DNA from: Modicisalibacter xianhensis
GTDB taxonomy: Bacteria > Pseudomonadota > Gammaproteobacteria > Pseudomonadales > Halomonadaceae
DNA: 64,000 bases
Direction of reading: 5' to 3'
NCBI RefSeq assembly: GCF_900113605.1
Contig: NZ_FOPY01000017.1
Location: forward strand, 1-64,000
Shown here: positions 33,996-43,843 of the stretch, one piece after another
How positions within the stretch are numbered: the first letter of the stretch is position 1
How the letters are laid out: every line of letters starts with the position of its first letter
Made by a program: the position numbers and the translations under genes
The notes under the pieces: generated by a model
What the model was told of the DNA's origin: nothing
Database searches by the model: none
Seen by the model: the letters and a program-made list of their open reading frames with translations, nothing else

Positions 33996-34960
33996 CGCTC
34001 GCGCCCCTGCTGGACGGGGCCCGGCGTTACGATTTCTACCAGTTGGTCGATCTGATCCATCGCCATTACGGTGACGACGTCGAATGTCCCGCCGATGCCG
34101 AACGTATCCGTTTCCGTGTCAGTGCCTCACTTGGTTTTCCGGGATCGGATGTCGTTTCTTTGGAGGCACCGCGTCCCGCAACTTACGAACTCCAGGTGAG
34201 CTTTCTGGGACTGCAGGGCGCCCAGTCGCCCCTGCCCGGCTATTACCTGGAGACCCTCGCCCATGCAGCAGCCCATCGCGAGGGCACCGCCGGCGACTTT
34301 CTGGATTTCTTTCACCATCGTCTGCTGACTCTGCTCTATCGCAGTTGGCGCAAATACCGTCATTACGTGCGCCATCAGGATGGAGCCAATGACGGGTTTT
34401 CCGCTGCCGTATTTGCCTTGGTAGGGCTGGCTGACAGTGGGCTTCGCGGCGAGACCGCCATCAACTGGAGCAAGATGCTCGCCTATGCCGGACTGCTGGC
34501 AGGTCGCTCGCGCTCCTCTCAGGTGGTCACCAGCATCATCGCCCATTGCTTCGACCTCGAGACGGTAACTCTCCGCGAATGGGTCATGCGCTGGGTTGAG
34601 ATACCCAATGATCAGCGTAGCTGCTGCGGACTGGGCAACATGACGCTAGGTAGTGACATCGTCATCGGTGAGCGTGTCGCCGATCTCGGCAGCAAGTTCG
34701 TCCTGCACGTCGGCGGGCTCACCCTGGCGAGATTCCGGGACTTTCTACCCGATGGAATCGAACACGCCCCGTTACGCACGCTGGTCGACTTCGTTCTTCG
34801 CGAACCGCTGGCTTATGACCTCGAACTCGAGCTCATGGCCAGTGAGGTCAACCCCATGCGCCTTGGCGAGGCCAACAGTTGCCAGTTGGGCTGGACCACC
34901 TTTGTCAATCCCGGCGAGGCACCCTGCCATCGCCAGGTCACTATTCCCATGACTCGCTGA
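33959..34960 (+). CDS. tssG: T6SS baseplate protein TssG
   Basis: A 333-residue VasB/ImpH-type wedge protein that binds TssF. Landmarks: RRYDFYQLVDLIHRHYGDD, IRFRVSASLGFPGSDVVSLE, SFLGLQGAQSPLPGYYLETL and LNT-type C-terminal region LGWTTFVNPGEAPCHRQVTI. The start lies within tssF; the next gene begins 18 bp after the stop. Confidence 0.95.
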   Translation: MDLSAGPAASDVTLAPLLDGARRYDFYQLVDLIHRHYGDDVECPADAERIRFRVSASLGFPGSDVVSLEAPRPATYELQVSFLGLQGAQSPLPGYYLETLAHAAAHREGTAGDFLDFFHHRLLTLLYRSWRKYRHYVRHQDGANDGFSAAVFALVGLADSGLRGETAINWSKMLAYAGLLAGRSRSSQVVTSIIAHCFDLETVTLREWVMRWVEIPNDQRSCCGLGNMTLGSDIVIGERVADLGSKFVLHVGGLTLARFRDFLPDGIEHAPLRTLVDFVLREPLAYDLELELMASEVNPMRLGEANSCQLGWTTFVNPGEAPCHRQVTIPMTR

Positions 34961-34978
34961 TTCTTGCAGGACAATGCC

Positions 34979-36307
34979 ATGCCACCAACGACTCCTGTCT
35001 CCGCCCTCACCATGGTCGTCACCAATAGCGAGCGTCTCGAGGGCCGCTCGACCGGCAGCCATGTCTTCCATAGCGAGGGAGGCACACTTGGCAGCGGCCA
35101 AGGCGATCATTGGCTACTGCAGGACAGCCATGGCCAGATACGCCCGGCTCACGCCGAAATTCGCCTGTTCGATGGCCGCTTCTGCCTGATCGACCGCAGC
35201 GGCCATACTTTCATCAACCACGCCACGCTACCCATCGGTCGTGATCGTCAGGTTGCCCTGCGCGATGGCGATGAACTCAGCATCGGCGAGTACCGGGTAC
35301 GTATCCATTACGGTGACCGGCAGACCGATCCTTCCAGGCAAGCACTCGATGCGCTGGTACAGCTGAAGACGCCATTGCTCGAGGACGTGTCTCCCACCGG
35401 CCGGATGACACCGCCACGCCCTGATCATGATCCCCTCACAGCATTGGGCGAGGCCACACCCGGGGCTGTACAGCAGGACCCGATCACAGCACTCGATAAC
35501 TGCGAATTCACTTCAAATCAGAAGGCTACCTCGCTCATCGACATGGCACCGAGCGAGACGCTCACCAGTACTACCGGTCAGCAAATCAAGTTCCCTTCAT
35601 CACCGGGACGCCCCCACGAGGAGAATGACATGGACCCAAGCCTGCTGGACGACCTGGAGCGCTCCGTCGGTGAACAACTGGAAGACCGCTGGCAGACCGC
35701 ATCGCGGCCAGCGACAACTCATGCCGGAACTGCACCGCTGTTGCGTGGCCTGGGCTGTGACTTGCCCATGCGCGACAGCGAGGCACAGCAAGCCTTTCTG
35801 GAAGAAGCCGGCCGCACCCTACGTGCCACGCTGGAGGGCCTCCTGCAACTGCACCAAGAACAGAGTCAGGGCCGCTACCCACTACGCGATCGTCGCCTGC
35901 AGCCCATCGAGGACAACCCACTTCGCCTGGACCAGAACTATACCGACACCGTCGGCACCCTGTTCTCGAACCAACGAAGCCCCGTCCACCTGGCCCCGCC
36001 TGCGGCCGTGGGCGAATGCCTGGCGCATCAGCGCCAGCACCAAGTCGCCATCGAAGACGCTATCGGTCAGGCACTGTCGGCGATTCTCGACGCGTTCGCC
36101 CCAGAGACGATGCTCAAGCGCTTCCACGCCTATCGCCGCAATGATCACTGCCCCGAAGACGAAAGCGGCTGGGCCTGGAACATGTATCACCACTATTACC
36201 GCGAGCTGAACTCGGACCGCCAGCGTGGTTTCGAGAAGCTGTTCTGGGAAGTCTTCGAGCAGGCCTATGACGGCTCGATCCGTCGCCAGCAGCGGGAGGG
36301 CGCATGA
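34979..36307 (+). CDS. tagH: T6SS FHA-domain protein TagH
   Basis: A 442-residue protein. The N-terminal FHA domain (about 10-110) includes GSHVFHSEGGTLGSGQGDHW, IRPAHAEIRLFDGRFCLIDR, SGHTFINH and LRDGDELSIGEYRVRI. A variable linker follows (about 120-215). The C-terminal domain has FSNQRSPVHLAPP, AILDAFAPETMLKRF and WNMYHHYYRELNSDRQRGFE, which are typical of TagH/ImpI. FHA proteins read phosphothreonine, but no PpkA/PppA kinase or phosphatase gene is in the window. ATG 34979 follows AGGA; TTG 34964 is a less likely start. Confidence 0.9.
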   Translation: MPPTTPVSALTMVVTNSERLEGRSTGSHVFHSEGGTLGSGQGDHWLLQDSHGQIRPAHAEIRLFDGRFCLIDRSGHTFINHATLPIGRDRQVALRDGDELSIGEYRVRIHYGDRQTDPSRQALDALVQLKTPLLEDVSPTGRMTPPRPDHDPLTALGEATPGAVQQDPITALDNCEFTSNQKATSLIDMAPSETLTSTTGQQIKFPSSPGRPHEENDMDPSLLDDLERSVGEQLEDRWQTASRPATTHAGTAPLLRGLGCDLPMRDSEAQQAFLEEAGRTLRATLEGLLQLHQEQSQGRYPLRDRRLQPIEDNPLRLDQNYTDTVGTLFSNQRSPVHLAPPAAVGECLAHQRQHQVAIEDAIGQALSAILDAFAPETMLKRFHAYRRNDHCPEDESGWAWNMYHHYYRELNSDRQRGFEKLFWEVFEQAYDGSIRRQQREGA

Positions 36308-36828
36308 CCCGTCTGCTTATGGCGCTTGCGCTGGCTGCTGTGCTTTCCGGCTGCGCCTCGGCCTATCAGGCTGTCACCAAGTCGGCCCAGGTGATATGGG
36401 ACCCGTCCATCCCGGTCGGTTATCCCGAAGACCGCCCCAGCCAGGTCGATCTGGCCATGGTCGCCGAGCCTGACGTCAACCCCAATTACAGCGGCATCGG
36501 AACACCATTGGCCTTTCAGATCCTGCAACTCAAGGATGACTCGATACTTATGGCGGCCGACTTTGCCGAGCTGGAGGCCGACCTGGAGCAAGCCCTGGGG
36601 ACCAATTACCTGGGCCATGACGACTTCACGCTGCTGCCCGGCCAATTCAAGTTCTATGCGCCGTTCGAGATCGATGAAGATACCCGCTACATCGGCATCA
36701 TTGCGCTATATGCCCGTCCCGACATGGCGCAATGGAAGAAGGTCGTGCGTGTGGATGCGCGTGGCCATGACTACCACCTGCTCGTGCATCTGCGCGATCA
36801 CGACGTGGAATTGAGGAAGGAAAACTGA
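36304..36828 (+). CDS. tssJ: T6SS outer-membrane lipoprotein TssJ
   Basis: A 174-residue lipoprotein: signal MTRLLMALALAAVLSGC with the lipid-bearing Cys at residue 17, then a transthyretin-like domain containing SQVDLAMVAEPDVNPNYSG, FQILQLKDDSILMAADFAEL and YIGIIALYARPDMAQWKKVV. It anchors the TssJLM membrane complex in the outer membrane through TssM. It overlaps tagH by 4 bp (ATGA) and tssK by 1 bp. Confidence 0.95.
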   Translation: MTRLLMALALAAVLSGCASAYQAVTKSAQVIWDPSIPVGYPEDRPSQVDLAMVAEPDVNPNYSGIGTPLAFQILQLKDDSILMAADFAELEADLEQALGTNYLGHDDFTLLPGQFKFYAPFEIDEDTRYIGIIALYARPDMAQWKKVVRVDARGHDYHLLVHLRDHDVELRKEN

Positions 36829-38159
36829 TGGCCAGTCGCAACCGGGTCGTATGGAGCGAAGGGCTGTTCATCAAACCGCAGCACTTCCAGCAGCAGCAAC
36901 GTAGCCTCGAGGGACTCCTCGACATGCGCTTGCAGGGTGTCGGTGGCCACCTTTACGGCTTCCTCACGCTTGAACTCAATGCCGAGTACCTCGGCTTCGG
37001 CCGAGTCGCGCTGACACAAGCCAGTGGCGTGATGCCAGATGGGACGGCTTTTCAGTTACCCGAGCACGATGTCGAGCCGCCGGCACTGGAACTCGAGGCC
37101 GGCCTAGTCAATCAGATCGTCTACCTTGGCCTGCCCCTGACCAGCGAGGCCGTCAGCGAAGTCAGCTGGCCGGAAGACGGCCTGCCGTCCCGCTATCGTG
37201 TTACGCACCGGGACGTGAGGGACCTGCATTCCAGCGAAGGCAGCGTGGCTTCACTCGACCTGGCCAGCGTCACGCCCCGGCTGCTGCTCGAGCGAGACGA
37301 CCGCAGCGGCTATACCTGTCTCGCGGTGGCACGCATCGTCGAGCGGCGCCCCGATGGCAGCCTTGTTCTGGACGAGCAATTCCTGCCGACATTGCTCAAC
37401 GTACCGGCAGCCCCTTCGCTGCAACGCTTTGTCGGTGAAATCACCGGCCTGATGCGTGAGCGCGCCCGCAACATTGCCCATCGCCTGGCCACCCCGCATC
37501 AGTCCGGGGTCGCCGATGTCTCGGATTTCATGTTGCTTCAGTTGCTTAACCGCGCCCACCCGCACTTTCAGCACCTGTCCCGGCAAGGCCGACTACACCC
37601 TGAACGTCTGTTTACGGCCATGCTCGAGCTCAGTAGCGAGCTACTCACCTTCACCGATGAGTCACGGCTAGCGCCGGAGTTTCCGGCCTATGACCACGAA
37701 CGTCCCTATCAGTCATTTCGTCCCTTGATGCGGAGCCTGCGCCAATCACTGTCGACGGTGCTCGAGCCCCGCGCCATGGCCATCCAGCTTCAGGAGCGTC
37801 GTTACGGTCTGCGAGTCGCGCCCCTGTCGGACACGGGTTTGCTCGACAGTGCCAATTTCATCCTGGCTGTACACGCCGACATGCCACCGGAGACGCTGCG
37901 CCAGCGTTTCATCCAGCAAACCAAGATTGCCAGCGTCGAACGTATCCGCGACCTGATCAGCCTGCAATTGCCGGGTATTCCACTGACGCCGCTGCCCGTC
38001 GCACCACGGCAACTGCCTTATCACGCCGGCTACCTGTACTTCCAGCTGGATAGCCAGAGCCAGGCCTGGCGCATGCTCGAGGGTGCAAGTGGCTTCGCGT
38101 TCCATGTTGCCGGTGAGTTCCCCGGCCTGGAAATGCAGTTCTGGGCGATCAGGAGTTGA
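36828..38159 (+). CDS. tssK: T6SS baseplate-membrane connector TssK
   Basis: A 443-residue VasE/ImpJ protein that links the baseplate wedges to TssL/TssM. The N-terminal signature is NRVVWSEGLFIKPQHFQQQQ; later YLGLPLTSEAVSEVSWPE, ANFILAVHADMPPETLRQRF and the C-terminal LPYHAGYLYFQLDSQSQAW. AGGAG at its 3' end serves tssL. Confidence 0.97.
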   Translation: MASRNRVVWSEGLFIKPQHFQQQQRSLEGLLDMRLQGVGGHLYGFLTLELNAEYLGFGRVALTQASGVMPDGTAFQLPEHDVEPPALELEAGLVNQIVYLGLPLTSEAVSEVSWPEDGLPSRYRVTHRDVRDLHSSEGSVASLDLASVTPRLLLERDDRSGYTCLAVARIVERRPDGSLVLDEQFLPTLLNVPAAPSLQRFVGEITGLMRERARNIAHRLATPHQSGVADVSDFMLLQLLNRAHPHFQHLSRQGRLHPERLFTAMLELSSELLTFTDESRLAPEFPAYDHERPYQSFRPLMRSLRQSLSTVLEPRAMAIQLQERRYGLRVAPLSDTGLLDSANFILAVHADMPPETLRQRFIQQTKIASVERIRDLISLQLPGIPLTPLPVAPRQLPYHAGYLYFQLDSQSQAWRMLEGASGFAFHVAGEFPGLEMQFWAIRS

Positions 38160-38161
38160 CC

Positions 38162-38956
38162 ATGCAGGATCTTGCGACACGCCACGAGGATTTCATCGAC
38201 GAAACCGGCCTGGACCGGCTTATCCACAGCCATGTCCAGCAGCTCGATGCCGATGAGGACTACTGGTTCCAACTACGTGGGCACAGCCTGAATCCGCTCG
38301 TCGATGCGGCGAACTCGCTACTGGGCATGGTGGTGAGGGTGCGCCAGCTCGAGACACTGGATAACGTGGAGCGGCTCTACCGCCAGGTCGTCGACGAGGT
38401 CACCTCGATCGATGTCGAACTCGCCGAGCAAGGCTATGAAAGAGCCACCCTGCTGGCCTACCGCTATGTGCTGTGTTCGTTCATCGATGAAGCCGTGATG
38501 AGTACCTCCTGGGGCCAACATAGTGCCTGGGCAGAGCACTCGTTACTCACCCGCTTTCACAATGAGACCTGGGGAGGCGAGAAGGTATTTTCCATCCTTT
38601 CCCGCCTTCAGCAGGAGCCACATCGCTATCGCGACATGCTGGCCTTCATTTACCTGTGTCTGTGCCTGGGCTTCGAGGGGCGTTATCGGGTGATGTCATA
38701 CGGACGCGACGAGTACGAGCAACTGGTGCGCAACCTCGGCGATCAGCTTGCCGGACTCGGCGAGCCCCCTCAGGAAACGCTCACCTCCCCCTTGGATAAT
38801 GTCATCCGTCATGGGCATCGGCGCCGTCGTGGCCTGCCAACCTGGGGCGTCTTTGCCCTGTTTGCGCTAGCCATGACCGGTACGTATGTCGCACTGGCCT
38901 GGTCACTCGGCCGGCAGGCCGATGCCGTCATCGCCCTCCTCGACCAGTTGCTCTAG
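38162..38956 (+). CDS. tssL: T6SS inner-membrane protein TssL, short form (DotU)
   Basis: A 264-residue DotU-like protein with a cytoplasmic hook domain (NPLVDAANSLLGMVVRVRQL, YVLCSFIDEAVMSTSWG, MLAFIYLCLCLGFEGRYRVM) and one C-terminal membrane helix (about 228-248). It ends 16 residues after the helix, so there is no OmpA-like peptidoglycan-binding extension. In such systems cell-wall anchoring is provided by another protein (TagL/TagN/TagP); none is visible here. ATG 38162 follows AGGAG directly. Confidence 0.95.
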   Translation: MQDLATRHEDFIDETGLDRLIHSHVQQLDADEDYWFQLRGHSLNPLVDAANSLLGMVVRVRQLETLDNVERLYRQVVDEVTSIDVELAEQGYERATLLAYRYVLCSFIDEAVMSTSWGQHSAWAEHSLLTRFHNETWGGEKVFSILSRLQQEPHRYRDMLAFIYLCLCLGFEGRYRVMSYGRDEYEQLVRNLGDQLAGLGEPPQETLTSPLDNVIRHGHRRRRGLPTWGVFALFALAMTGTYVALAWSLGRQADAVIALLDQLL

Positions 38957-38965
38957 GAAACCGCC

Positions 38966-41635
38966 ATGCTCAGGATCGAACTTCCCTCGCTCATTGGCCG
39001 CCTCAATACCATCGCTCGCCAGAGTCTGGAGCAGGCGGCCAGTTACTGCGTCGAGCGTCAGGCCGCAGAAATCACCGTCGGACACCTGTTGCTGGCCTGG
39101 CTGGGCCAGCCGCTATGCGACGTGCGCGTTCTGCTCGACAGGCAGCAGATCGAGGCTAACAGCCTGCGCTTGGCGCTGGCCGAGGATGCCTCACCGAGCC
39201 GTGAACAGCATGATGTCACGCCCAGTTTCTCCCCGCTGCTTGTGGAGCTGCTGCAGGATGCCTGGCTACTCTCTTCCACCGAGCTCGAACAACCCCAACT
39301 ACGCAGCGGCGCGATCTTCGTCACGCTGTTGCATGATACGTCTCGCTACCTGGGACCACGCAGTGTCTCGCTGCTCTCCACGTTCAACCGAGAAAGCCTG
39401 CGTCGCGACTTCTCGCGCCTGACGGCCGGTTCGGCAGAAGCCCCGCAGGCGGACAGTGAATACCAACCCGCCCAGCACAAACACTCCGCCACTGATAACA
39501 GCGCCCTGGCACGCTTTGCGACCTCGCTCACCGAACAGGCCAGGCGCCGTGAGCTCGACCCCGTACTGTGTCGTGACGCCGAAATCGATCAGATGCTCGA
39601 TATTCTTGGGCGGCGGCGCAAGAATAACCCCATCGTGCTTGGCGAAGCCGGCGTCGGCAAGAGCGCCGTCGTCGAGGGGTTGGCGGCACGCATCGTGGCC
39701 GGCGAGGTTCCCCCGGCCCTGGTCGACGTCGAACTCTTGTCACTGGACCTGGGCGCCCTGCAGGCCGGCGCATCGGTCAAGGGCGAGTTTGAGAAACGCC
39801 TAAAGGCGGTTATCGACGAAGTACGTCATGCCCCGCGCCCGACGCTGCTGTTCATCGACGAGGCGCATACCCTGATCGGCGCCGGCAACCAGGAAGGCGG
39901 CGCCGACGCGGCCAATCTGCTCAAACCTGCTCTGGCGCGTGGCGAGCTACGCACCATTGCTGCCACTACTTGGCGCGAATACAAGAAACACATCGAGAAA
40001 GACCCGGCACTCTCCCGGCGCTTTCAGCCGGTAATGCTCAATGAGCCCAGCCCCGAGCAGGCACTGAGCATACTGCGTGGCCTGCGCGATACTTATGAAC
40101 GCGCCCACGGCGTACTCATTGGCGACAGCGGCTTGCGCGCCGCGGCCCAACTCTCCGCCCGTTACCTTGCCGGACGTCAGCTACCCGACAAGGCCATCGA
40201 CGTTCTGGATACTGCCTGCACCCGACTGGCCCAGGCGCTGGAGACACCGCCGCGCCGGCTTAGCCATCTGCGCAGCGAGCATGTCGCGGCTCTTCGTGAG
40301 CGTGACCAGCTCGATCGTGAAGCCCTGCTGGGTCGAGTGCCGGATACACGTCACGACACGGAACTCGATGCCAGGCTGACACGGATCGGCGAGGAACTCG
40401 CCGCACTCGAAGCCGCCTGGCAGACTCAGCGCGAGTGTGTCGATGCCATTCTTGTGCTGCACACCCAATTGCTTGGCGACGATACGCTACCGCCCGACGT
40501 GGCTGACCCTGAAGAGCTCGATGCCGCCATCGAGTCCGACGCCTACGGCGTGCCCCGTCACCCATTGCATACCGAACTGCTCGAACGCGAGGCAGAGCTT
40601 GACGCGCTGCAACGCGAGCATGCCCTGCTCAATGCCAGTGTCGAGGAGTCACAGGTCGCCCAGGTCATCGCCGATTGGACGGGAATCCCGGTCGAGCGCA
40701 TGACCCGCGATGAACTGACCCGCCTCACCGAACTCCCCGAGCACCTGGGAACCCTGATCAAGGGACAGGACAGCGCCATCGAACGCCTGCATCGTCATCT
40801 TCTGACGGCTCGCGCCGACCTGCGTCGTCCGGGACGCCCGCTGGGGGCGTTCCTTCTGGTCGGGCCGAGCGGCGTCGGCAAGACCGAGACCGTGGTCCAG
40901 GTCGCCGAGCGCCTGTATGGGGGCCGCCAGTTCCTGACCACCATCAACATGTCCGAATATCAGGAAAAACACACCGTCTCGCGCCTGATTGGTTCGCCGC
41001 CAGGCTATGTCGGCTTTGGCGAAGGCGGCCTACTGACCGAGGCGATCCGCCAGCGTCCTTATTCCGTTGTGCTGCTCGACGAAGTCGAGAAGGCCCATCC
41101 CGACGTGCTCAATCTGTTCTATCAGGCGTTTGACAAGGGTGAACTCGCCGATGGCGAAGGCCGCCTGATCGACTGCCGCAATGTAGTGTTTTTCCTGACG
41201 TCCAACCTTGGCTACGAAATTATCGTCGAACATGCCGACGATGTGCCGCGCATCGATGCTGCGCTCTACCCCGTGCTGGCCGGATTCTTCAAGCCTGCCC
41301 TGCTGGCCCGCATGGAAGTGATCCCTTACTTTCCGCTGTCTCGCGAAACGCTGTCTGACATCGTCAATGCCAAGCTCGGCGCACTCGCCACCCGTATCCG
41401 CGAACGGCATCGTAGTGCCGATGTCAGCCTGACTCCGGCATTGACCGATGCTATCTGCACCCGGGCCACGCGCAGCGAGAATGGTGCCCGCATGCTCGAA
41501 TCGATCATCGACGGCGAGGTATTGCCCGACCTCTCGCGCCAGTTGCTCGATACGCTGGCGCGAGGCGACACGGTACGCCGGGTATCGCTTGACGTATGTT
41601 CCGACAGCGGCCGTTTCCTGGCATCAGTGGAGTAA
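38966..41635 (+). CDS. tssH: T6SS sheath-recycling AAA+ ATPase TssH (ClpV)
   Basis: An 889-residue Clp/HSP100 unfoldase. N-domain repeat residues 1-165, including [20 protein letters not shown]. The first AAA+ module has Walker A GEAGVGKS (residues 226-233) and Walker [17 protein letters not shown] middle coiled coil spans about 415-560. The second AAA+ has Walker A GPSGVGKT (633-640) and Walker [15 protein letters not shown]. It disassembles contracted TssBC for reuse. The N-terminus and [16 protein letters not shown] region are ClpV-like rather than ClpB-like. The gene lies 9 bp after tssL. Confidence 0.97.
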   Translation: MLRIELPSLIGRLNTIARQSLEQAASYCVERQAAEITVGHLLLAWLGQPLCDVRVLLDRQQIEANSLRLALAEDASPSREQHDVTPSFSPLLVELLQDAWLLSSTELEQPQLRSGAIFVTLLHDTSRYLGPRSVSLLSTFNRESLRRDFSRLTAGSAEAPQADSEYQPAQHKHSATDNSALARFATSLTEQARRRELDPVLCRDAEIDQMLDILGRRRKNNPIVLGEAGVGKSAVVEGLAARIVAGEVPPALVDVELLSLDLGALQAGASVKGEFEKRLKAVIDEVRHAPRPTLLFIDEAHTLIGAGNQEGGADAANLLKPALARGELRTIAATTWREYKKHIEKDPALSRRFQPVMLNEPSPEQALSILRGLRDTYERAHGVLIGDSGLRAAAQLSARYLAGRQLPDKAIDVLDTACTRLAQALETPPRRLSHLRSEHVAALRERDQLDREALLGRVPDTRHDTELDARLTRIGEELAALEAAWQTQRECVDAILVLHTQLLGDDTLPPDVADPEELDAAIESDAYGVPRHPLHTELLEREAELDALQREHALLNASVEESQVAQVIADWTGIPVERMTRDELTRLTELPEHLGTLIKGQDSAIERLHRHLLTARADLRRPGRPLGAFLLVGPSGVGKTETVVQVAERLYGGRQFLTTINMSEYQEKHTVSRLIGSPPGYVGFGEGGLLTEAIRQRPYSVVLLDEVEKAHPDVLNLFYQAFDKGELADGEGRLIDCRNVVFFLTSNLGYEIIVEHADDVPRIDAALYPVLAGFFKPALLARMEVIPYFPLSRETLSDIVNAKLGALATRIRERHRSADVSLTPALTDAICTRATRSENGARMLESIIDGEVLPDLSRQLLDTLARGDTVRRVSLDVCSDSGRFLASVE

Positions 41636-41641
41636 ACGGCG

Positions 41642-43195
41642 ATGAGTCTGAACGGCATGGATCTTGCCCTGGCCATGGTCAGTAGCCGCAATGTGCGCCA
41701 GCTCGGCGAACGTGGTTGCCAGGCCCTGCGTAACGCGCATGCCCTGACCTGGGTCAGCTGTCTGGAACTTGACGCCAATGGACGGCAACTGTGGATCGAC
41801 GATGAAGAGACGCCGCTGGCCTGCGACGATTTCAGCCATCCCTATGCACACGCCATTCATCGCGGGGCACCGATCCGATTGACTCTCGGTGATGCCCGAT
41901 CGCGCCTGGATCATCCCGCGTTCCAGGCCCAGGTAGCGACGCTACCCGGCCACCTACAGCTGGAGATCCGTCCGCTGCGCGCGGCGGACGGCGCCCGTGA
42001 ATGGCTGGGTGTTCTAGCCCTGGCAGGCAGTGGCGGCATTCTCGACAATCTGCTTGGCGACAACGGTTTCGCGGCTTTCGAGACGCTGCTCTGCCAACTA
42101 TGGGTGGGACGTACGCGCCAGCTCGACGAGAGACGCGACAAGGCCCGGTTGCGCGCCTCACTGGACACCCTCAACGATGGAGCGCGGCGGCGCTCGCTTA
42201 GCGAGCGGCTGGCCGATGACCTGCTTGGCCATTCATCCTGCATGACGGCACTACGCGAGCAGATCGTACGTGCCGCCGAGACCTCATTGTCAGTCCTGCT
42301 GCAGGGCGAGACAGGCAGCGGCAAGGATCGTGTCGCTCGCGCCCTGCATCGCCTGTCATCGAGGGCCAAAGGGCCTTTCATCGCGCTCAACTGCGCGGCC
42401 ATTCCCGAAACGCTTCTGGAGTCCGAACTGTTCGGCCACGTCCGAGGCGCGTTTTCCGGGGCAGACCAGTCACGCCAGGGTCTGCTGGGCGAAGCGAATG
42501 GCGGCACACTATTCCTCGACGAGATTGGCGACATGCCGCTGACACTGCAGGCCAAGCTGTTGCGCGTTCTGGAAAGTGGGCGATACCGGCCCTTGGGCGA
42601 TAGCGAGGAGCGCCGCGCCGACCTGCGCCTGGTCGCTGCCACTCACCAGCCTCTGCACGAGCGCATCCGTGAAGGGCGCTTTCGGGCCGACCTTTACTAC
42701 CGCCTGGGCCAGTTTCCGCTGACCCTGCCACCGCTTCGCGAGCGGCGTGACGACATTCCTCAGCTCGCCGCCGCGTTCGTCGATGATTTCTGTCGTCGCG
42801 AGAAACGTCAGGAACTGGGGCTCACTCCGGCAGCCCTGCGTCTGCTGCGCGAGCGTGACTACCCGGGCAACGTGCGTGAACTCCGCAATATCGTCGATTA
42901 CGCCTGCGCAGTGACGCCGCCGGGGCGGGATATCGAGCCATCCTGCCTGCTCGACATTGCTCCCGTACGTCAGGCGTCGGGGGACCCTGAAGAGACGCCC
43001 CATGACGCCAGGGAACGCCCCGTCAGCCGGAACATCTCCGATTTGCGCCAGGCCCTGCGAGACTATGAGGCCCACATCATCAGCGATTGCCTGAGCCGCT
43101 ATGGCGGCAATCGAGCCCTGGCTGCCAAGCATCTGGGCTTGCCCAAGCGCACGCTGGCCTACAAGTGCCAACAACTGGAGCTGGCCGGCAAATGA
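41642..43195 (+). CDS. vasH: Sigma-54-dependent T6SS activator VasH
   Basis: A 517-residue enhancer-binding protein. Residues 1-190 form a GAF-like sensory region. The AAA+ core has Walker A GETGSGKD (222-229), the sigma-54 contact loop GAFSGA (269-274, Ser in place of the usual Thr), Walker B GGTLFLDEIGDMPL, and RADLYYRLGQFPLTLPPLRE. A Fis-type helix-turn-helix closes it (YGGNRALAAKHLGLPKRTLA). In V. cholerae VasH activates hcp/vgrG operons through RpoN; the same role is inferred here. The gene sits at the same place as in the VAS cluster. Confidence 0.95.
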   Translation: MSLNGMDLALAMVSSRNVRQLGERGCQALRNAHALTWVSCLELDANGRQLWIDDEETPLACDDFSHPYAHAIHRGAPIRLTLGDARSRLDHPAFQAQVATLPGHLQLEIRPLRAADGAREWLGVLALAGSGGILDNLLGDNGFAAFETLLCQLWVGRTRQLDERRDKARLRASLDTLNDGARRRSLSERLADDLLGHSSCMTALREQIVRAAETSLSVLLQGETGSGKDRVARALHRLSSRAKGPFIALNCAAIPETLLESELFGHVRGAFSGADQSRQGLLGEANGGTLFLDEIGDMPLTLQAKLLRVLESGRYRPLGDSEERRADLRLVAATHQPLHERIREGRFRADLYYRLGQFPLTLPPLRERRDDIPQLAAAFVDDFCRREKRQELGLTPAALRLLRERDYPGNVRELRNIVDYACAVTPPGRDIEPSCLLDIAPVRQASGDPEETPHDARERPVSRNISDLRQALRDYEAHIISDCLSRYGGNRALAAKHLGLPKRTLAYKCQQLELAGK

Positions 43196-43836
43196 TGCAT
43201 CGACTCGGATTGTCCGGTGTTCTCGGGGCAACACTCCTGCTTCTGGCTCCGCCTGCTCTGGCGCAGGAAAAAGATCGGCTGGACGCCGCCCTTGGCTGTG
43301 CCGAGACATCGTCGCGACTCGCGCGGCTGCACTGCTATGACGCCCTGTTTCGTGGCAACGACACCATCAACCAAACCCACGATCCCCGCCCAGCCCAATG
43401 GTATCGGGTCCAGGCGATGGAACGTCACCGCCAGGAGGACGATTTCTCCGTGCGCAGCGAAGTACAGGACAACGGCGACGTACTGATGAGCGCTCCCGCT
43501 CTGGGCACTGTCGTCCCACGTCCGCGACTGGTCATAAGTTGTGAAGACACCATTACCCGCTTCCAGCTTCACCTCGAAGCGCCACTGACCGAAGGACGCA
43601 CCCGGCTGCGCCTGGATACCGGAAATGCCAGCCTCGAACAGGAATGGCGGATTCGCGATGGTGGCTACGTTGTCAGTGGAGGCCGCGGCCTGCCAGCCAT
43701 CGACACCCTGCGTCGCCTACTCGATGCCGGCACGCTGACCCTCGGTAGCGACATTGCCTCCCTGGATGGGCTGCGCTTCGAACTACAAGCGCTGCGCACG
43801 CGGATCGCCCCGCTGCGTACGGCCTGTCACTGGTAG
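43192..43836 (+). CDS. vasI: T6SS-associated protein VasI (TagO family)
   Basis: A 214-residue exported protein. The signal peptide is about 1-24 (GATLLLLAPPALAQ). The mature part has the family Cys pattern LDAALGCAETSSRLARLHCY (then DALF), with LVISCEDTITRFQLHLE and a late Cys in LRTACHW. The exact role is unclear; related TagO proteins are periplasmic accessories. ATG 43192 overlaps the vasH stop; a second Met follows at 43195. Confidence 0.85.
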   Translation: MMHRLGLSGVLGATLLLLAPPALAQEKDRLDAALGCAETSSRLARLHCYDALFRGNDTINQTHDPRPAQWYRVQAMERHRQEDDFSVRSEVQDNGDVLMSAPALGTVVPRPRLVISCEDTITRFQLHLEAPLTEGRTRLRLDTGNASLEQEWRIRDGGYVVSGGRGLPAIDTLRRLLDAGTLTLGSDIASLDGLRFELQALRTRIAPLRTACHW

Positions 43837-43843
43837 AAGAGCC

